From Yinghuangia aomiensis (GTDB taxonomy: Bacteria > Actinomycetota > Actinomycetes > Streptomycetales > Streptomycetaceae), in the NCBI RefSeq assembly GCF_039542225.1, contig NZ_BAABHS010000002.1, forward strand, positions 310,001 to 374,000: a DNA stretch of 64,000 nt, given 5' to 3'. The notes below the pieces were generated by a model. It saw only the letters and a program-made list of their open reading frames with translations, did no database searches and had not been told where the DNA came from. Made by a program: the position numbers and the translations under genes. Each line of letters begins with the position of its first letter. Positions within the stretch are counted from its first letter, which is position 1. This document shows, piece after piece, positions 1 to 8,344 of the stretch.

Positions 1-357
1 CGCCAGGCCGTGGTAGCGGCGCGAGCCGAGCACGAGCACGTCCGCGCCGTAGTCCTTGGCCTGGTCGAGGACGGCGTTCGGGATGTCGCTGCGCAGCGTC
101 TCGCCCGCCCAGCCTTCGACCTCCGCGACCCCCGCGGCGCGCAGCTTGTCGACGGCGTCGGTGACGACCTTCTTGGCCTCGCTGTCGCTCTCTTCCTCGA
201 CGATGCCGCCCGCTCCGCCGCCGTCGACCACGTCGACGGTCTGCACGTGCAGCACGCGGACCTGGGCGCCGAGCGGCTTGGCCAGGTCGGCTACGGCCGC
301 GAGCACGTCCGCGGTCTCGGGGGTGGCGTCGACGGCGACGAGGATGCGCTGGTACAT
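1..357 (-). CDS. Universal stress protein (UspA family), C-terminus cut by window edge
   Basis: The reading frame starts at an ATG and runs off the left edge after about 119 residues. It opens with MYQRILVAVDATPE, the beta1 strand and first loop of the Usp fold, and ends near ADVLVLGSRRYHGLA, which contains the start of the conserved G-x2-G-x9-G(S/T) ATP-binding segment (GSRRYHG). The middle has the usual acidic alpha2 region. AGGAAG lies about 8 nt before the start. Usp proteins are cytoplasmic nucleotide-binding proteins linked to stress survival; the specific role is unknown. The neighbouring MFS gene is on the same strand just upstream, so the two may be cotranscribed. Only about 80 percent of a usual single-domain Usp is visible; it could also be the first half of a tandem Usp. 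Confidence 0.85.
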   Translation of the reverse strand, partial: MYQRILVAVDATPETADVLAAVADLAKPLGAQVRVLHVQTVDVVDGGGAGGIVEEESDSEAKKVVTDAVDKLRAAGVAEVEGWAGETLRSDIPNAVLDQAKDYGADVLVLGSRRYHGLA

Positions 358-394
358 GGCTGCTTCTTCCTGATCTGCGTGCTCGGTGGACGGG

Positions 395-1627
395 CTACGG
401 GCGGGCCGCGGCGGGCGTCGGGGTCGACGTTACGCCGACGTGTTCGTCGTTCTCCGCCGGGGTGAGGACGCGCCGGGTGCCGACCACGACGCCCGCGGCA
501 ACGACACACGCGGCGGTCGCGACGAGGAACGGCACGTGCACGTCGAAGTGCTCCTCGAGCTTCGGGGCGAGGTACGGCGCGGCCGCCGCGGCGAACCAGC
601 GCACGAAGTTGTACCCGGCCGAGGCGACGGGACGCGGCGCATCCGACACCTCCAGAGCCATTTCGGTGAACACCGTGTTGTTGATCCCGATGAAGGCTCC
701 CGAAACGATGACGCACGTCACGATCACCGGCTTGGACCCGTACGCGATGACCCCGAGGTCCGCCGCGAACAGCACCAGACTGGCCGCCGCGACGTTCACC
801 GAGCCGAACCTGGCCTGCAGCCGCGGCGCGACGAGCACCGAGCACAGCGCCAGCAGCACGCCCCAGCAGAAGAACACCGCGCCGGACTTGTACGGGCTCA
901 TGTCCAGCACGAACGGGGTGAACGCGAGGACCGTGAAGAAGCCGTAGTTGTAGAAGAACGCCGAGCCGGCGGTGGCTGCGAGGCCCTTGTGGCCGAGCGC
1001 CTTGACCGGGTCGAGCAGGCCGACCTTGGCCGCGGGCCTGGGCTGCTCCTTCAGCAGCACGGTGATGGCGACGAAGCCGACGGCCATCAGCGCGGCGGTC
1101 CCGTAGAACGGGTAGCGCCAGCTCGCGTCGCCGAGGACGGCGCCGAGCAGCGGGCCGCAGGACATGCCGAGGCCGAGAGCGGATTCGTAGAGCAGGATCG
1201 CCGCGGCGCTGCCGCCGCTGGCCGCGCCGACGATGACCGCCAGCGACGTGGACACGAACAGCGCGTTGCCGAGCCCCCATCCGGCGCGGAAGCCGACGAG
1301 TTCGCCGACCGAGTCGGATGTGCCGGACAGTGCCGCGAACACCACGACCAGCGCGAGCCCGAGCAGCAGCGTGCGCCGCCCGCCGATGCGGCTGGACACG
1401 AAGCCGGTGACCAGCATCGCGACCGCGGTGATCAGGAAGTAGCTGGTGAACAGCAGGGAGACCTGGCTGGGCGAGGCGTCCAGGCCTTTGGCGATCGAGG
1501 GGAGGATCGGGTCGACGAGGCCGATCCCCATGAAGGCGACGACGGCGGCGAACGCGGTGGCCCACACGGCCATCGGCTGCCGCAGGATGCTTCCCCCGGA
1601 TGCGGCATCGCGGTGCGCGGCGGACAT
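395..1627 (-). CDS. MFS transporter, drug-efflux type
   Basis: A 410-residue integral membrane protein with the length and hydrophobic pattern of a 12-helix major facilitator superfamily carrier. The stretch FVSSRIGGRRTLLLG after helix 2 is the family motif A (G-x3-D/R-x-x-G-R/K-R/K) in the first cytoplasmic loop. A central hydrophilic loop, EQPRPAAKVGLLDPVKALG, separates the two six-helix halves. AGGAGG five nt before the ATG gives a strong start. The substrate cannot be deduced; small drug-proton antiporters of this kind are common in actinomycetes. A palindrome 34 nt upstream suggests repression by a MarR- or TetR-like protein, but no such regulator gene adjoins. It lies just before the truncated stress-protein gene on the same strand. 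Confidence 0.85.
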   Translation of the reverse strand: MSAAHRDAASGGSILRQPMAVWATAFAAVVAFMGIGLVDPILPSIAKGLDASPSQVSLLFTSYFLITAVAMLVTGFVSSRIGGRRTLLLGLALVVVFAALSGTSDSVGELVGFRAGWGLGNALFVSTSLAVIVGAASGGSAAAILLYESALGLGMSCGPLLGAVLGDASWRYPFYGTAALMAVGFVAITVLLKEQPRPAAKVGLLDPVKALGHKGLAATAGSAFFYNYGFFTVLAFTPFVLDMSPYKSGAVFFCWGVLLALCSVLVAPRLQARFGSVNVAAASLVLFAADLGVIAYGSKPVIVTCVIVSGAFIGINNTVFTEMALEVSDAPRPVASAGYNFVRWFAAAAAPYLAPKLEEHFDVHVPFLVATAACVVAAGVVVGTRRVLTPAENDEHVGVTSTPTPAAARP

Positions 1628-1660
1628 GCCGACCTCCTTTGCTCAGCGTCCGAGCATTCT

Positions 1661-1673
1661 TTAGCTCTGCTAA
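1661..1673. promoter_or_regulatory. Palindromic operator candidate TTAGC-N3-GCTAA
   Basis: A perfect 5-3-5 inverted repeat in an AT-rich patch that stands out from the GC-rich surroundings, 34 nt upstream of the MFS start. Such short TTAGC/GCTAA dyads resemble MarR-family operators. The patch is likely to hold the MFS promoter. Function is inferred from position only. Confidence 0.4.
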
Positions 1674-1846
1674 TTAATGTATCGTACACCTAAATTTTGG
1701 GGCGGCGAGGCCGGTCTTCGGCCGGATGCGGGAGCGGGCGGTATCGGCGGGTCGCGGGGAGGGGTGCCCTACCTACCGGTAACCGCCTTCCGGGATGATG
1801 TGCCGCAGAACCCCACGGGGCTCCCCGAGAGAGGACCGCATATCCC

Positions 1847-2353
1847 ATGCAGTTTGGCCGCTACTACGAGGAGTTCGAGGTCGGTGCGATTTACAAGCAC
1901 TGGCCCGGCAAGACGGTCACCGAGTACGACGACCACCTGTTCTGCCTGCTCACGATGAACCACCACCCCCTCCACATGGACGTCAACTACGCCGAGAAGA
2001 CGACCGACTTCGGCAAGAACGTCGTGGTGGGCAACTACATCTACTCGCTGCTGCTCGGCATGTCCGTGCCGGACGTCTCGGGCAAGGCGATCGCGAACCT
2101 GGAGATCGAGTCGCTCCGGCACGTCGCGCCGACGTTCCACGGCGACACGATCTACGGCGAGACCACCGTCCTGGACAAGTGGGAGTCCAAGTCGAAGGAC
2201 GACCGCGGCGTCGTCCACGTCGAGACCAAGGGCTACAAGCAGGACGGCACCCTCGTGTGCATCTTCCGCCGCAAGGTGATGGTGCCGAAGGTGTCCTACG
2301 GCGAGGCCCGCGGCGGCGAGCAGCCCGGCCGCCCGGAGCTGCGCGAATCCTGA
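1847..2353 (+). CDS. MaoC-family hot-dog-fold dehydratase
   Basis: A 168-residue soluble protein. It starts MQFGRYYEEFEVG, the typical opening of MaoC-like (R)-specific enoyl-CoA hydratases, and carries the hydratase-type segment MNHHPLHMDVNYAEKT, in which a His and an Asp are the expected catalytic pair, followed by FGKNVVVGNYIYSLLLG. The family hydrates enoyl-CoA or mesaconyl-like thioesters; the acyl substrate is not evident here. GAGAGAGGA lies upstream of the ATG. It stands alone, with a hairpin terminator 15 nt behind its stop and the ribokinase gene converging on it. It may serve acyl-CoA or branched-chain metabolism. Confidence 0.85.
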   Translation: MQFGRYYEEFEVGAIYKHWPGKTVTEYDDHLFCLLTMNHHPLHMDVNYAEKTTDFGKNVVVGNYIYSLLLGMSVPDVSGKAIANLEIESLRHVAPTFHGDTIYGETTVLDKWESKSKDDRGVVHVETKGYKQDGTLVCIFRRKVMVPKVSYGEARGGEQPGRPELRES

Positions 2354-2368
2354 CGCCGGAACGCGGCG

Positions 2369-2403
2369 GGACACCCCGGCACCCCGGGGCGTGCGGGGTG
2401 TCC
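2369..2403. terminator. Bidirectional hairpin terminator
   Basis: Ten-base perfect stem (GGACACCCCG pairing with CGGGGTGTCC) around a 15-nt loop, between the convergent hydratase and ribokinase genes. There is no long T tract, as is usual for actinomycete terminators. Confidence 0.6.
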
Positions 2404-2423
2404 GGCCGCGCCGAATCCGCAGG

Positions 2424-3371
2424 TCAGAGGATGTTCTCCGGCGCCCGCTCGGCGAGTTCGGCCAGGGTCGGGTAGGAGCTTTGCGCTCCGGCCCGCGTGG
2501 TCGCCGCGGCACCGACCCGGACGGCGAGACGCACCGCGTCCGCCAATCCGTCGCCGCGGGCGAGCCGCCACGCGAGCGCGCCGGTGAACGCGTCCCCGGC
2601 GCCCGTGGTGTCCACCGGCGCCACCTTCGCGGCGGGCACGTGCACCGGCTCCCCGTCGCCGTCGAACAGCACCGCGCCGTCGCCGCCCAGCGTCACCACG
2701 ACGGACTTCGGGCGCAGCGGGCGGTCGCGCCACGTGCGGAGCGCCGCCAGCGCCTCGTCGGGCGTGCCGCCGAACGACGGCATGCCGAGGATCTCCGCCG
2801 CCTCGATCCGGTTCACCACGAGCGGATCGCAGGCGGCCACGTTGTCGTCGGAGGTCCGCCACGGGCCCGGGGACGGGTTCACCACCACCCGGGTGCCGTG
2901 CGCGCGGCCGAGCCGCAGCAGCCAGTCCACGGCCTCGTCCGGGATCTCGAGCTGGGTGACCACCACCGGCACCGTCGCGAGCACCGCCTCGACCTGCGCC
3001 ATCGCCGCCGGGAGCACGGTGGCGTTGGCACCGGGGGAGACCGCGATCGCGTTCTCGCCGGCGTCGTCGACGGTGATCATCGCGACGCCGCTGGCGCCGT
3101 CGGACACGCCGACCAGCGCGGTGTCCACGCCCGCGCCGCGCAGGCTGTCCAGCAGCATCGGGCCGTAGGCGTCCGAGCCGACGCGCCCCGCGAACGCCAC
3201 CCGTGCGCCGAGCCGGGCCGCGGCGACGGCCTGGTTCGCGCCCTTGCCGCCCGGGTGCACCACCAGGTCGGCGCCCAGGACGGTCTCGCCGGGACGCGGG
3301 TGGTGCGGGACGCGGACGACGAGGTCGGCGTTGACGGAGCCGATGACGAGGACTTCCGGGGGCGTGGTCAT
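2424..3371 (-). CDS. rbsK: Ribokinase / PfkB-family sugar kinase
   Basis: A 315-residue cytoplasmic kinase of normal ribokinase length. It opens with VLVIGSVNADLVVRV, has the PfkB signature 1 segment HPGGKGANQAVAAARLGA near residue 40, and the C-terminal signature DTTGAGDAFTGAL near residue 265, which contains the catalytic Asp and the anion hole. The pattern fits ATP-dependent phosphorylation of D-ribose at O5. Other PfkB sugars are possible because no ribose transporter or LacI repressor adjoins. The gene converges on the MaoC hydratase gene and is followed by the shared hairpin. Confidence 0.85.
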   Translation of the reverse strand: MTTPPEVLVIGSVNADLVVRVPHHPRPGETVLGADLVVHPGGKGANQAVAAARLGARVAFAGRVGSDAYGPMLLDSLRGAGVDTALVGVSDGASGVAMITVDDAGENAIAVSPGANATVLPAAMAQVEAVLATVPVVVTQLEIPDEAVDWLLRLGRAHGTRVVVNPSPGPWRTSDDNVAACDPLVVNRIEAAEILGMPSFGGTPDEALAALRTWRDRPLRPKSVVVTLGGDGAVLFDGDGEPVHVPAAKVAPVDTTGAGDAFTGALAWRLARGDGLADAVRLAVRVGAAATTRAGAQSSYPTLAELAERAPENIL

Positions 3372-3413
3372 CGCGACAATCTGCCACAGGCCCGCGGGGC
3401 CGCGGCCCGGCAG

Positions 3414-3815
3414 TCAGGCCACGCCCGGGACGTTCCAGTCGCGGAGCGCGTCGAGGAGCCCGTCGGTGAGTTCCAGGCGCAGGAGTTCGTGCGGCGGCAC
3501 CCAGCGCGCGTCCTCGGCGTCGTCGCCCGCGCGCAGTTCGCCGCCGTGCACGATGCAGGCGTAGTCGCGGATGTCGTAGACGCCGCCGTCGGGCGCGGCC
3601 CGGCGGACGGTGCCGACCAGCGGGCCGACCGCTATGTCGAGCCCGGTTTCCTCGGCGAGTTCGCGGCGCAGCGCGTCCGCGTCGGACTCGCCGGCTTCGA
3701 CGCGCCCACCCGGCAGCGACCACAGGCCCTTGCCCGGCGGGGTACCGCGGCGGATCAGCAAGAGCCGCCCCTCGCCGTCGAGGACGATCGCGCCGACACA
3801 GGGAGTAGGCCGCAT
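3414..3815 (-). CDS. NUDIX hydrolase
   Basis: A 133-residue NUDIX protein. The core reads MRPTPCVGAIVLDGEGRLLLIRR, then PGGRVEAGE, then REL-EETGL, matching the Nudix box G-x5-E-x7-R-E-U-x-E-E-x-G-U that binds the metal and pyrophosphate. The frame is open further upstream, but that part is Arg/Pro-rich and lacks conservation, so the ATG in front of MRPTPC is chosen; no clear ribosome binding site precedes it. The substrate is a nucleoside-diphosphate-linked compound of unknown type. It lies 42 nt downstream of ribokinase's start on the same strand, so it is transcribed first if the two share a message. Confidence 0.8.
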   Translation of the reverse strand: MRPTPCVGAIVLDGEGRLLLIRRGTPPGKGLWSLPGGRVEAGESDADALRRELAEETGLDIAVGPLVGTVRRAAPDGGVYDIRDYACIVHGGELRAGDDAEDARWVPPHELLRLELTDGLLDALRDWNVPGVA

Positions 3816-4164
3816 AACGGGGAGCGTATCCACCAAAGGGGTGCCGTGAACGGGCAATCGGGACGTGTCTGCCGAAGTCTGTGCGTGCTGCGGTGGGGTT
3901 GGCCGACGGATCGTCCCCAGGCTGGGTGGGCGCTCGGGGCGCCGACGTGCACGTTTGCGGCAGTCTGGTGAGCAAGGGGACCCCCTTTGGGTATGACCAT
4001 CGGGTAATCGGAAGTTGCGTTCGCCCGGCCCGGCACGTCGGCCGACCCGTCGGCCCGACACGCCGGTCCCGACCGCGCCGGAGCGCCCGACCTGCCCCGG
4101 TGTGGGCCGCGCGACGCCGAAGGGGTGATCGTCCTTGACTCACGCGCGTCGGCAGGGGACCGTC
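3816..4164. other. Divergent intergenic region (NUDIX / DUF6758)
   Basis: About 350 bp between divergent genes. No convincing coding frame is visible. A small GGGG/CCCC hairpin lies near 3974-3988. Promoters for both flanking genes should be here, but I see no clear -35/-10 pair. Confidence 0.4.
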
Positions 4165-4863
4165 ATGCCTATGAAGGGCGAGCCGAGCTGCCCGCGCTGT
4201 GGGAGTCGGGTCCGTGCTCCGGGCCTGTTCTCCGAGACCTGGCAATGTCCGCTGCACGGAGCCGTGGCGCCCATGCAGCCGGTGGTTCCGCCGAGCATCG
4301 ATGCGTTGGACGCGGTCGTCCGCCGCTCCCGGGTTCCGGTCTGGCTGCCCTGGCCGCTTCCGGTCGGCTGGCTGTTCACGGGTGTCGCGCACGCGGGCGA
4401 CGACAAGTCCGGGCCGCGCGCCGTGGCGGTGGCCTGTACCGGGCCCGGTCCGCTGGGCGGCCTCGGCGAGCTGGTGCTGGTCGCCGAGGAGCTGGGCATC
4501 GGCATGGGCGCGCGGTATGCGGGCCTGCCCGGCCCGGATCCGGGCACCGACCTGCTCGGCAGCGGGCCCGCGCCCGCGAAGGTCCTCGCCGCCGGGCACC
4601 CCACGCCGCTGTGGTGCGTCCCCGACGCGCCGCCCGACCGGGCGGTCTACGCGGGCGAGGCGCTCGGCCTGTGGATCTGGGCCGTGCTGTGGCCCGGCAA
4701 GACCGGGCACCTGGTGTACGACGACGTGGTCCTCACCGACCTGCGCGACGCGGGCGGCGAGATCCAGATGCTGCCGTGCGGCGCGCTGTCGCCGCAGTTG
4801 CTGACCCAGCCGCCGCAGAACCCGCCGTCGAGCCCGCTGCCGCCGGCCCGGCCGCCGAACTGA
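4165..4863 (+). CDS. DUF6758 family protein
   Basis: A 232-residue protein of a family restricted to streptomycete-like actinobacteria. It begins with a zinc-ribbon-like segment, CPRCGSRVRAPGLFSETWQC, followed by PLHG, giving CxxC plus Cys/His ligands. The rest is unusually conserved and Trp/Pro-rich, with WLPWPLPVGWLFTG and GPGPLGGLGELVLVAEELG, and ends in a Pro-rich tail after LPCGALSPQLL. AGGGG precedes the chosen ATG. No enzymatic role is known. Family membership is from memory of streptomycete homologues. It lies 103 bp upstream of the PHP gene and is probably cotranscribed with it. Confidence 0.8.
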   Translation: MPMKGEPSCPRCGSRVRAPGLFSETWQCPLHGAVAPMQPVVPPSIDALDAVVRRSRVPVWLPWPLPVGWLFTGVAHAGDDKSGPRAVAVACTGPGPLGGLGELVLVAEELGIGMGARYAGLPGPDPGTDLLGSGPAPAKVLAAGHPTPLWCVPDAPPDRAVYAGEALGLWIWAVLWPGKTGHLVYDDVVLTDLRDAGGEIQMLPCGALSPQLLTQPPQNPPSSPLPPARPPN

Positions 4864-4966
4864 ACAGGCGGGCCGCCGAACCGAGCGAACCCGCCGCCCC
4901 GCCCGCCCGCGCACCCGCGCTGACTACTGTTGATCGCCTCACCCGATCGACCCCAGCGAGGTCCGC

Positions 4967-5815
4967 GTGCGCATCGACCTGCACACCCACAGCACCGCCT
5001 CCGACGGTACGGACAGCCCCGCCGCGCTCGTCCGCATCGCGCGCGACGCGGGGTTGGACGTCGTCGCGCTGACCGACCACGACACCACCGGCGGCTGGGC
5101 CGAGGCCGCCGATGCTCTCCCCGCGGACCTCACGCTGGTGCGCGGCGCGGAGATCAGCTGCATCGACGGCGACGGGATCAGCCTGCACATGCTCGGCTAC
5201 CTGTTCGACGACGCCGAGCCGGAGTTCGCCCGGGAGCGCGAACTGGTGCGCACCGACCGGGTGCGGCGGGCCCGCGCGATGGTCGAGCGGTGTATCGGAC
5301 TCGGCGCGCCGATCACCTGGGAGCGCGTCCGGGAGATCGCCGGGGACGGCGCGGTCGGGCGGCCGCACGTGGCGACGGCGCTGGTCGAAGCGGGCGTGGT
5401 GGCCGATGTGTCGGACGCGTTCACGCCCGAGTGGCTCAAGGACGGCGGCCGCGCGTTCGTCGGCAAGTACGAGATCACCGCGGTGCACGCGGTCCGGCTG
5501 ATCCGTGCGGCGGGCGGCGTGCCGGTGTTCGCGCACCCGGCGGCGAGCAAGCGCGGGCGGACGGTGTCCGACGCGACGATCGAGGAACTCGCCGAGGCGG
5601 GCCTGGCGGGTCTGGAGGTCGACCACCTCGACCACGACGACGAGACGCGCGCCCGGCTGCGCGATCTCGCGCGCGGCCTCGGGCTCGTCGCGACCGGGTC
5701 GAGCGATTACCACGGCTCGCGCAAGATCATCGGGATCGGGCAGTTCACGACGGATCCCGAGGTGTTCGCGGCGATCGCGGACCAGGGCCGCGGGGTTCCG
5801 TTGCTCCGGGCGTGA
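4967..5815 (+). CDS. PHP-domain phosphoesterase (nucleoside bisphosphatase / RNase AM-like)
   Basis: A 282-residue PHP-fold metal-dependent hydrolase. Metal-binding motifs are in order: DLHTHSTASDG (residues 4-14), TDHDTTGG (near 38), RGAEISC (near 60), FAHPAA and, near the C-terminus, SSDYHG. This is the layout of the single-domain YciV/RNase AM group, which hydrolyses 3',5'-nucleoside bisphosphates and trims 5' ends of RNA. The start is GTG with GCGAGG 6 nt upstream. It follows the DUF6758 gene and is closed by a hairpin at 5869-5896. The substrate is inferred from family resemblance. Confidence 0.85.
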   Translation: MRIDLHTHSTASDGTDSPAALVRIARDAGLDVVALTDHDTTGGWAEAADALPADLTLVRGAEISCIDGDGISLHMLGYLFDDAEPEFARERELVRTDRVRRARAMVERCIGLGAPITWERVREIAGDGAVGRPHVATALVEAGVVADVSDAFTPEWLKDGGRAFVGKYEITAVHAVRLIRAAGGVPVFAHPAASKRGRTVSDATIEELAEAGLAGLEVDHLDHDDETRARLRDLARGLGLVATGSSDYHGSRKIIGIGQFTTDPEVFAAIADQGRGVPLLRA

Positions 5816-5868
5816 GCGTGTTCGGCGCCCGCGTCCACGGGTCCGCGTGACACCGTTACAGTGCGAAA

Positions 5869-5896
5869 CGAAAGCCGTCCGAGCACTCGGCTTTCG
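5869..5896. terminator. Hairpin after PHP gene
   Basis: CGAAAGCCG and CGGCTTTCG form a perfect 9-bp stem with a 10-nt loop. It lies 54 nt past the PHP stop and about 105 nt before the mscR start, so it can terminate the first or structure the leader of the second. Confidence 0.45.
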
Positions 5897-6001
5897 ACAC
5901 GTGTGGACCCGGGCGGCTGTCCCGGGCCGCACGGACCAAGCGCAACATGCACAACCCGCACGACATGCGGAACAGGCGTAACAGGCGGAGGGGAGCAGCG
6001 G

Positions 6002-7081
6002 ATGCTGGTTCGTGGTGTGGTGGCTCGGGGCAAGGGCGCGCCGGTCACCGTGGAGAACATCGTCGTCCCGGACCCGGGGCCGGGTGAGGCCCGGGTGAAG
6101 GTGCAGGCGTGCGGTGTGTGCCACACCGACCTGCATTACCGCGAGGGCGGCATCAACGACGACTTCCCGTTCCTGCTCGGGCACGAGGCGGCCGGGATCG
6201 TCGAGTCGGTGGGCGAGGGCGTCACCGGTCTGGCGCCGGGCGACTACGTGGTCCTGGCGTGGCGGGCGCCGTGCGGCGAGTGCCGTTCGTGTCTGCGCGG
6301 GCGTCCCTGGTACTGCTTCGCGTCCCTGAACGCCACGCAGCAGATGACGCTGGAGGACGGCACGCCGCTGGCCCCGGCGCTCGGCATCGGCGCGTTCGCG
6401 GAGATGACGCTGGTGGCCGCGGGGCAGTGCGTGAAGGTCGACCCGGCCGCGCGTCCGGAGGCCGCGGGCCTGATCGGCTGCGGGGTGATGGCGGGCTTCG
6501 GCGCCGCCGCCAACACGGGCAACGTGCAGCGCGGCGACTCGGTCGCGGTCATCGGCTGCGGCGGTGTCGGCAACGCGGCGATCGCCGCCGCGCACCTGGC
6601 GGGCGCGCGCAAGGTCATCGCGGTCGACGTCGATCCGCGCAAGCTGGAGTGGGCGAAGGGCTTCGGCGCGACCGACACGGTCAACGCGCGCGACACGGAC
6701 CCGGTCGAGGCGATCAAGGCGCTCACCGAAGGCAACGGGGCGGACCTGGTCGTCGAGGCGGTCGGCCGCCCGGAGACCTACGAGCAGGCGTTCTACGCCC
6801 GCGACCTGGCCGGCACCGTCGTCCTGGTGGGCGTGCCGACGCCGGAGCTGAAGATCGAACTGCCGATGATCGAGGTCTTCGGCCGCGGCGGCGCGCTCAA
6901 GTCGTCCTGGTACGGCGACTGCCTGCCGACCCGTGACTTCCCGATCCTCATCGACCTGTACCTGCGCGGCCGCCTGCCGCTCGACGGGTTCGTGTCGGAG
7001 ACGATCAAGCTGGACGAGGTCGAGCAGGCGTTCACCAAGATGCACCACGGCGACGTGCTGCGGTCGGTGGTGGTCCTGTGA
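6002..7081 (+). CDS. mscR: S-(hydroxymethyl)mycothiol dehydrogenase (class III-type alcohol dehydrogenase)
   Basis: A 359-residue zinc medium-chain dehydrogenase. CGVCHTDLHYREGGINDDFPFLLGHEAAG supplies catalytic-zinc Cys, His and Glu. CGECRSCLRGRPWYC is the four-Cys structural zinc lobe, and GCGGVGNAA near residue 183 is the NAD-binding Rossmann loop. The tail GGALKSSWYGDCLPTRDFP is typical of the mycothiol-dependent formaldehyde dehydrogenase / S-nitrosomycothiol reductase group (Rv2259-like). It oxidises the mycothiol-formaldehyde adduct to S-formylmycothiol. GGAGGGGAG precedes the ATG. Its stop overlaps the start of the metallo-hydrolase, so the two are translationally coupled. Confidence 0.9.
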   Translation: MLVRGVVARGKGAPVTVENIVVPDPGPGEARVKVQACGVCHTDLHYREGGINDDFPFLLGHEAAGIVESVGEGVTGLAPGDYVVLAWRAPCGECRSCLRGRPWYCFASLNATQQMTLEDGTPLAPALGIGAFAEMTLVAAGQCVKVDPAARPEAAGLIGCGVMAGFGAAANTGNVQRGDSVAVIGCGGVGNAAIAAAHLAGARKVIAVDVDPRKLEWAKGFGATDTVNARDTDPVEAIKALTEGNGADLVVEAVGRPETYEQAFYARDLAGTVVLVGVPTPELKIELPMIEVFGRGGALKSSWYGDCLPTRDFPILIDLYLRGRLPLDGFVSETIKLDEVEQAFTKMHHGDVLRSVVVL

Positions 7082-7701
7082 GCATCGAGCACCTGGTCAC
7101 CTCCGGCGTCTTCTCGCTCGACGGGCAGGACTTCGACGTCGACAACAACGTGTGGATCGTCGGCGACGCGAGCGAGGCGCTCGTCGTCGACGCCGCGCAC
7201 GACGCTGACGCGATCGCGGCCGCCGTCGGCGACCGGCGCCTGGTCGGGATCGTGTGCACGCACGGCCACAACGACCACATCAACGCGGCGGCCGCGCTCG
7301 CCGAGCGCTTCGGCGCGCCGGTCCACCTGCACCCGCAGGACCGGATGCTGTGGGACGTCGTGTACCCGGAGCGGGCGCCGGACCGGGAGCTGGCCGACGG
7401 CGAGGTGTTCAAGGTGGCCGGCACCGAGCTGCGGGTCGTGCACACCCCGGGGCACGCGCCGGGCGCGGTGTGCCTGTACGCGCCCGACCTGGACGTGCTG
7501 TTCTCCGGCGACACGCTGTTCCGCGGCGGCCCGGGCGCGACCGGGCGGTCGTTCTCCTCGTTCCCGGTCATCCTCGACTCGATCCGGGACCGGCTCCTCA
7601 CGCTGCCGGACGGTACGCGGGTGCTGACCGGGCACGGCGACGAGACGACCATCGGCGCCGAGGCGCGGGACTACGACGCCTGGGTGGCCCGCGGTCACTG
7701 A
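7078..7701 (+). CDS. Metallo-beta-lactamase-fold hydrolase coupled to mycothiol dehydrogenase
   Basis: A 207-residue MBL-fold hydrolase with the binuclear zinc motif THGHNDH (H-x-H-x-D-H), then HTPGHAPGAVC, SGDTLF and a final HGDE, which is the complete metal-ligand set of glyoxalase II-like enzymes. The GTG start overlaps the dehydrogenase stop. The same pair occurs in mycobacteria (Rv2259-Rv2260). A role hydrolysing S-formylmycothiol or another mycothiol thioester is inferred from this coupling and is not proven. A long perfect hairpin 53 nt downstream ends the transcript. Confidence 0.85.
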   Translation: MSIEHLVTSGVFSLDGQDFDVDNNVWIVGDASEALVVDAAHDADAIAAAVGDRRLVGIVCTHGHNDHINAAAALAERFGAPVHLHPQDRMLWDVVYPERAPDRELADGEVFKVAGTELRVVHTPGHAPGAVCLYAPDLDVLFSGDTLFRGGPGATGRSFSSFPVILDSIRDRLLTLPDGTRVLTGHGDETTIGAEARDYDAWVARGH

Positions 7702-7753
7702 CGTGCCCCTGCGACTGCCCCGCGGCGCGGCTCCGGCATGCCGCTGGCAGCGA

Positions 7754-7787
7754 AAGGGCGCCTCACCCGAACGGGTGAGGCGCCCTT
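7754..7787. terminator. Strong bidirectional terminator
   Basis: A 15-bp perfect stem beginning AAGGGCGCC with a GAAC loop, and A and T runs on the two ends, between convergent genes. It should terminate both the mycothiol operon and the small minus-strand gene. Confidence 0.85.
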
Positions 7788-7797
7788 CATGCGCAAG

Positions 7798-7977
7798 TCA
7801 GACGGTCTGCGTGGCCGCGGCCGTTTCCGGCTTCGGCGAGACAGGCCTGATGTAGAGGCTTTCACCGCGGGCCGCGGCCCGGGCCACCGCCTCCTGGACG
7901 GCCTCGCCGTCCACGAGCGGCTTGCCGGCAGGGTCGGTCGAGTCGTTGCGGGTGAGGTTGGTGATTCGGTAGCGCAT
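7798..7977 (-). CDS. Small conserved hypothetical protein (59 aa)
   Basis: A 59-residue protein, MRYRITNLTRNDST at the N-terminus and SLYIRPVSPK near the C-terminus, with an Ala-rich predicted helix (DGEAVQEAVARAAARGES) between. GGGAGG six nt before the ATG is a strong ribosome binding site, and the shared terminator lies just after the stop, so the gene is real despite its size. Beta-alpha-beta-like layout; no domain recognised. The longer upstream frame is rejected because its codons are not actinomycete-like. Function unknown. Confidence 0.7.
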   Translation of the reverse strand: MRYRITNLTRNDSTDPAGKPLVDGEAVQEAVARAAARGESLYIRPVSPKPETAAATQTV

Positions 7978-8344
7978 ACGCGCCTCCCTTCTCCTCGATT
8001 CCCGTCGTACTGGGAAAACGTGTTCGGCGGCCGCATCGGGGTGCGACTGCCGAACACGACATAGCGTACAAATCGACCACCGAAAGCGCGCGGCGCACAA
8101 GACGTCCGAGAATTCTTTTCGACGACTCGGACGCGGCTCGGCGCGGAACGGTGGTGACCTGCACAACACACTTCACACCCGGCGCATTCCCGGTACCGAA
8201 AAGTCACCGGGAAATCCCGGGCGGTGGAAGCCTCGCGGAGGGCGGGCAGGGGACAATACGAACCGGATCGGCGGACCACCGGGAACCCGGCGGCGAGCGC
8301 GGTCGGGCGGGGGCCGACGACCAGCAGCGACGAAAGGCCGGACC
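7978..8344. other. Divergent intergenic region (small protein / NYN protein)
   Basis: About 365 bp with lower GC than the genes. TACGCTAT on the minus strand near 8060-8070 is a possible -10 for the small gene. CCGGGAAATCCCGG at 8209-8222 forms a short hairpin upstream of the NYN gene. No coding frame is convincing. Confidence 0.4.

Noticed and set aside
2296..4914. An 872-codon minus-strand frame across ribokinase, NUDIX and DUF6758 genes
   Set aside because: It crosses three real genes in another frame and lacks any conserved motif.
7078..7701. True beta-lactamase resistance gene
   Set aside because: The zinc ligands are glyoxalase II-like and translational coupling to the mycothiol dehydrogenase points to detoxification.
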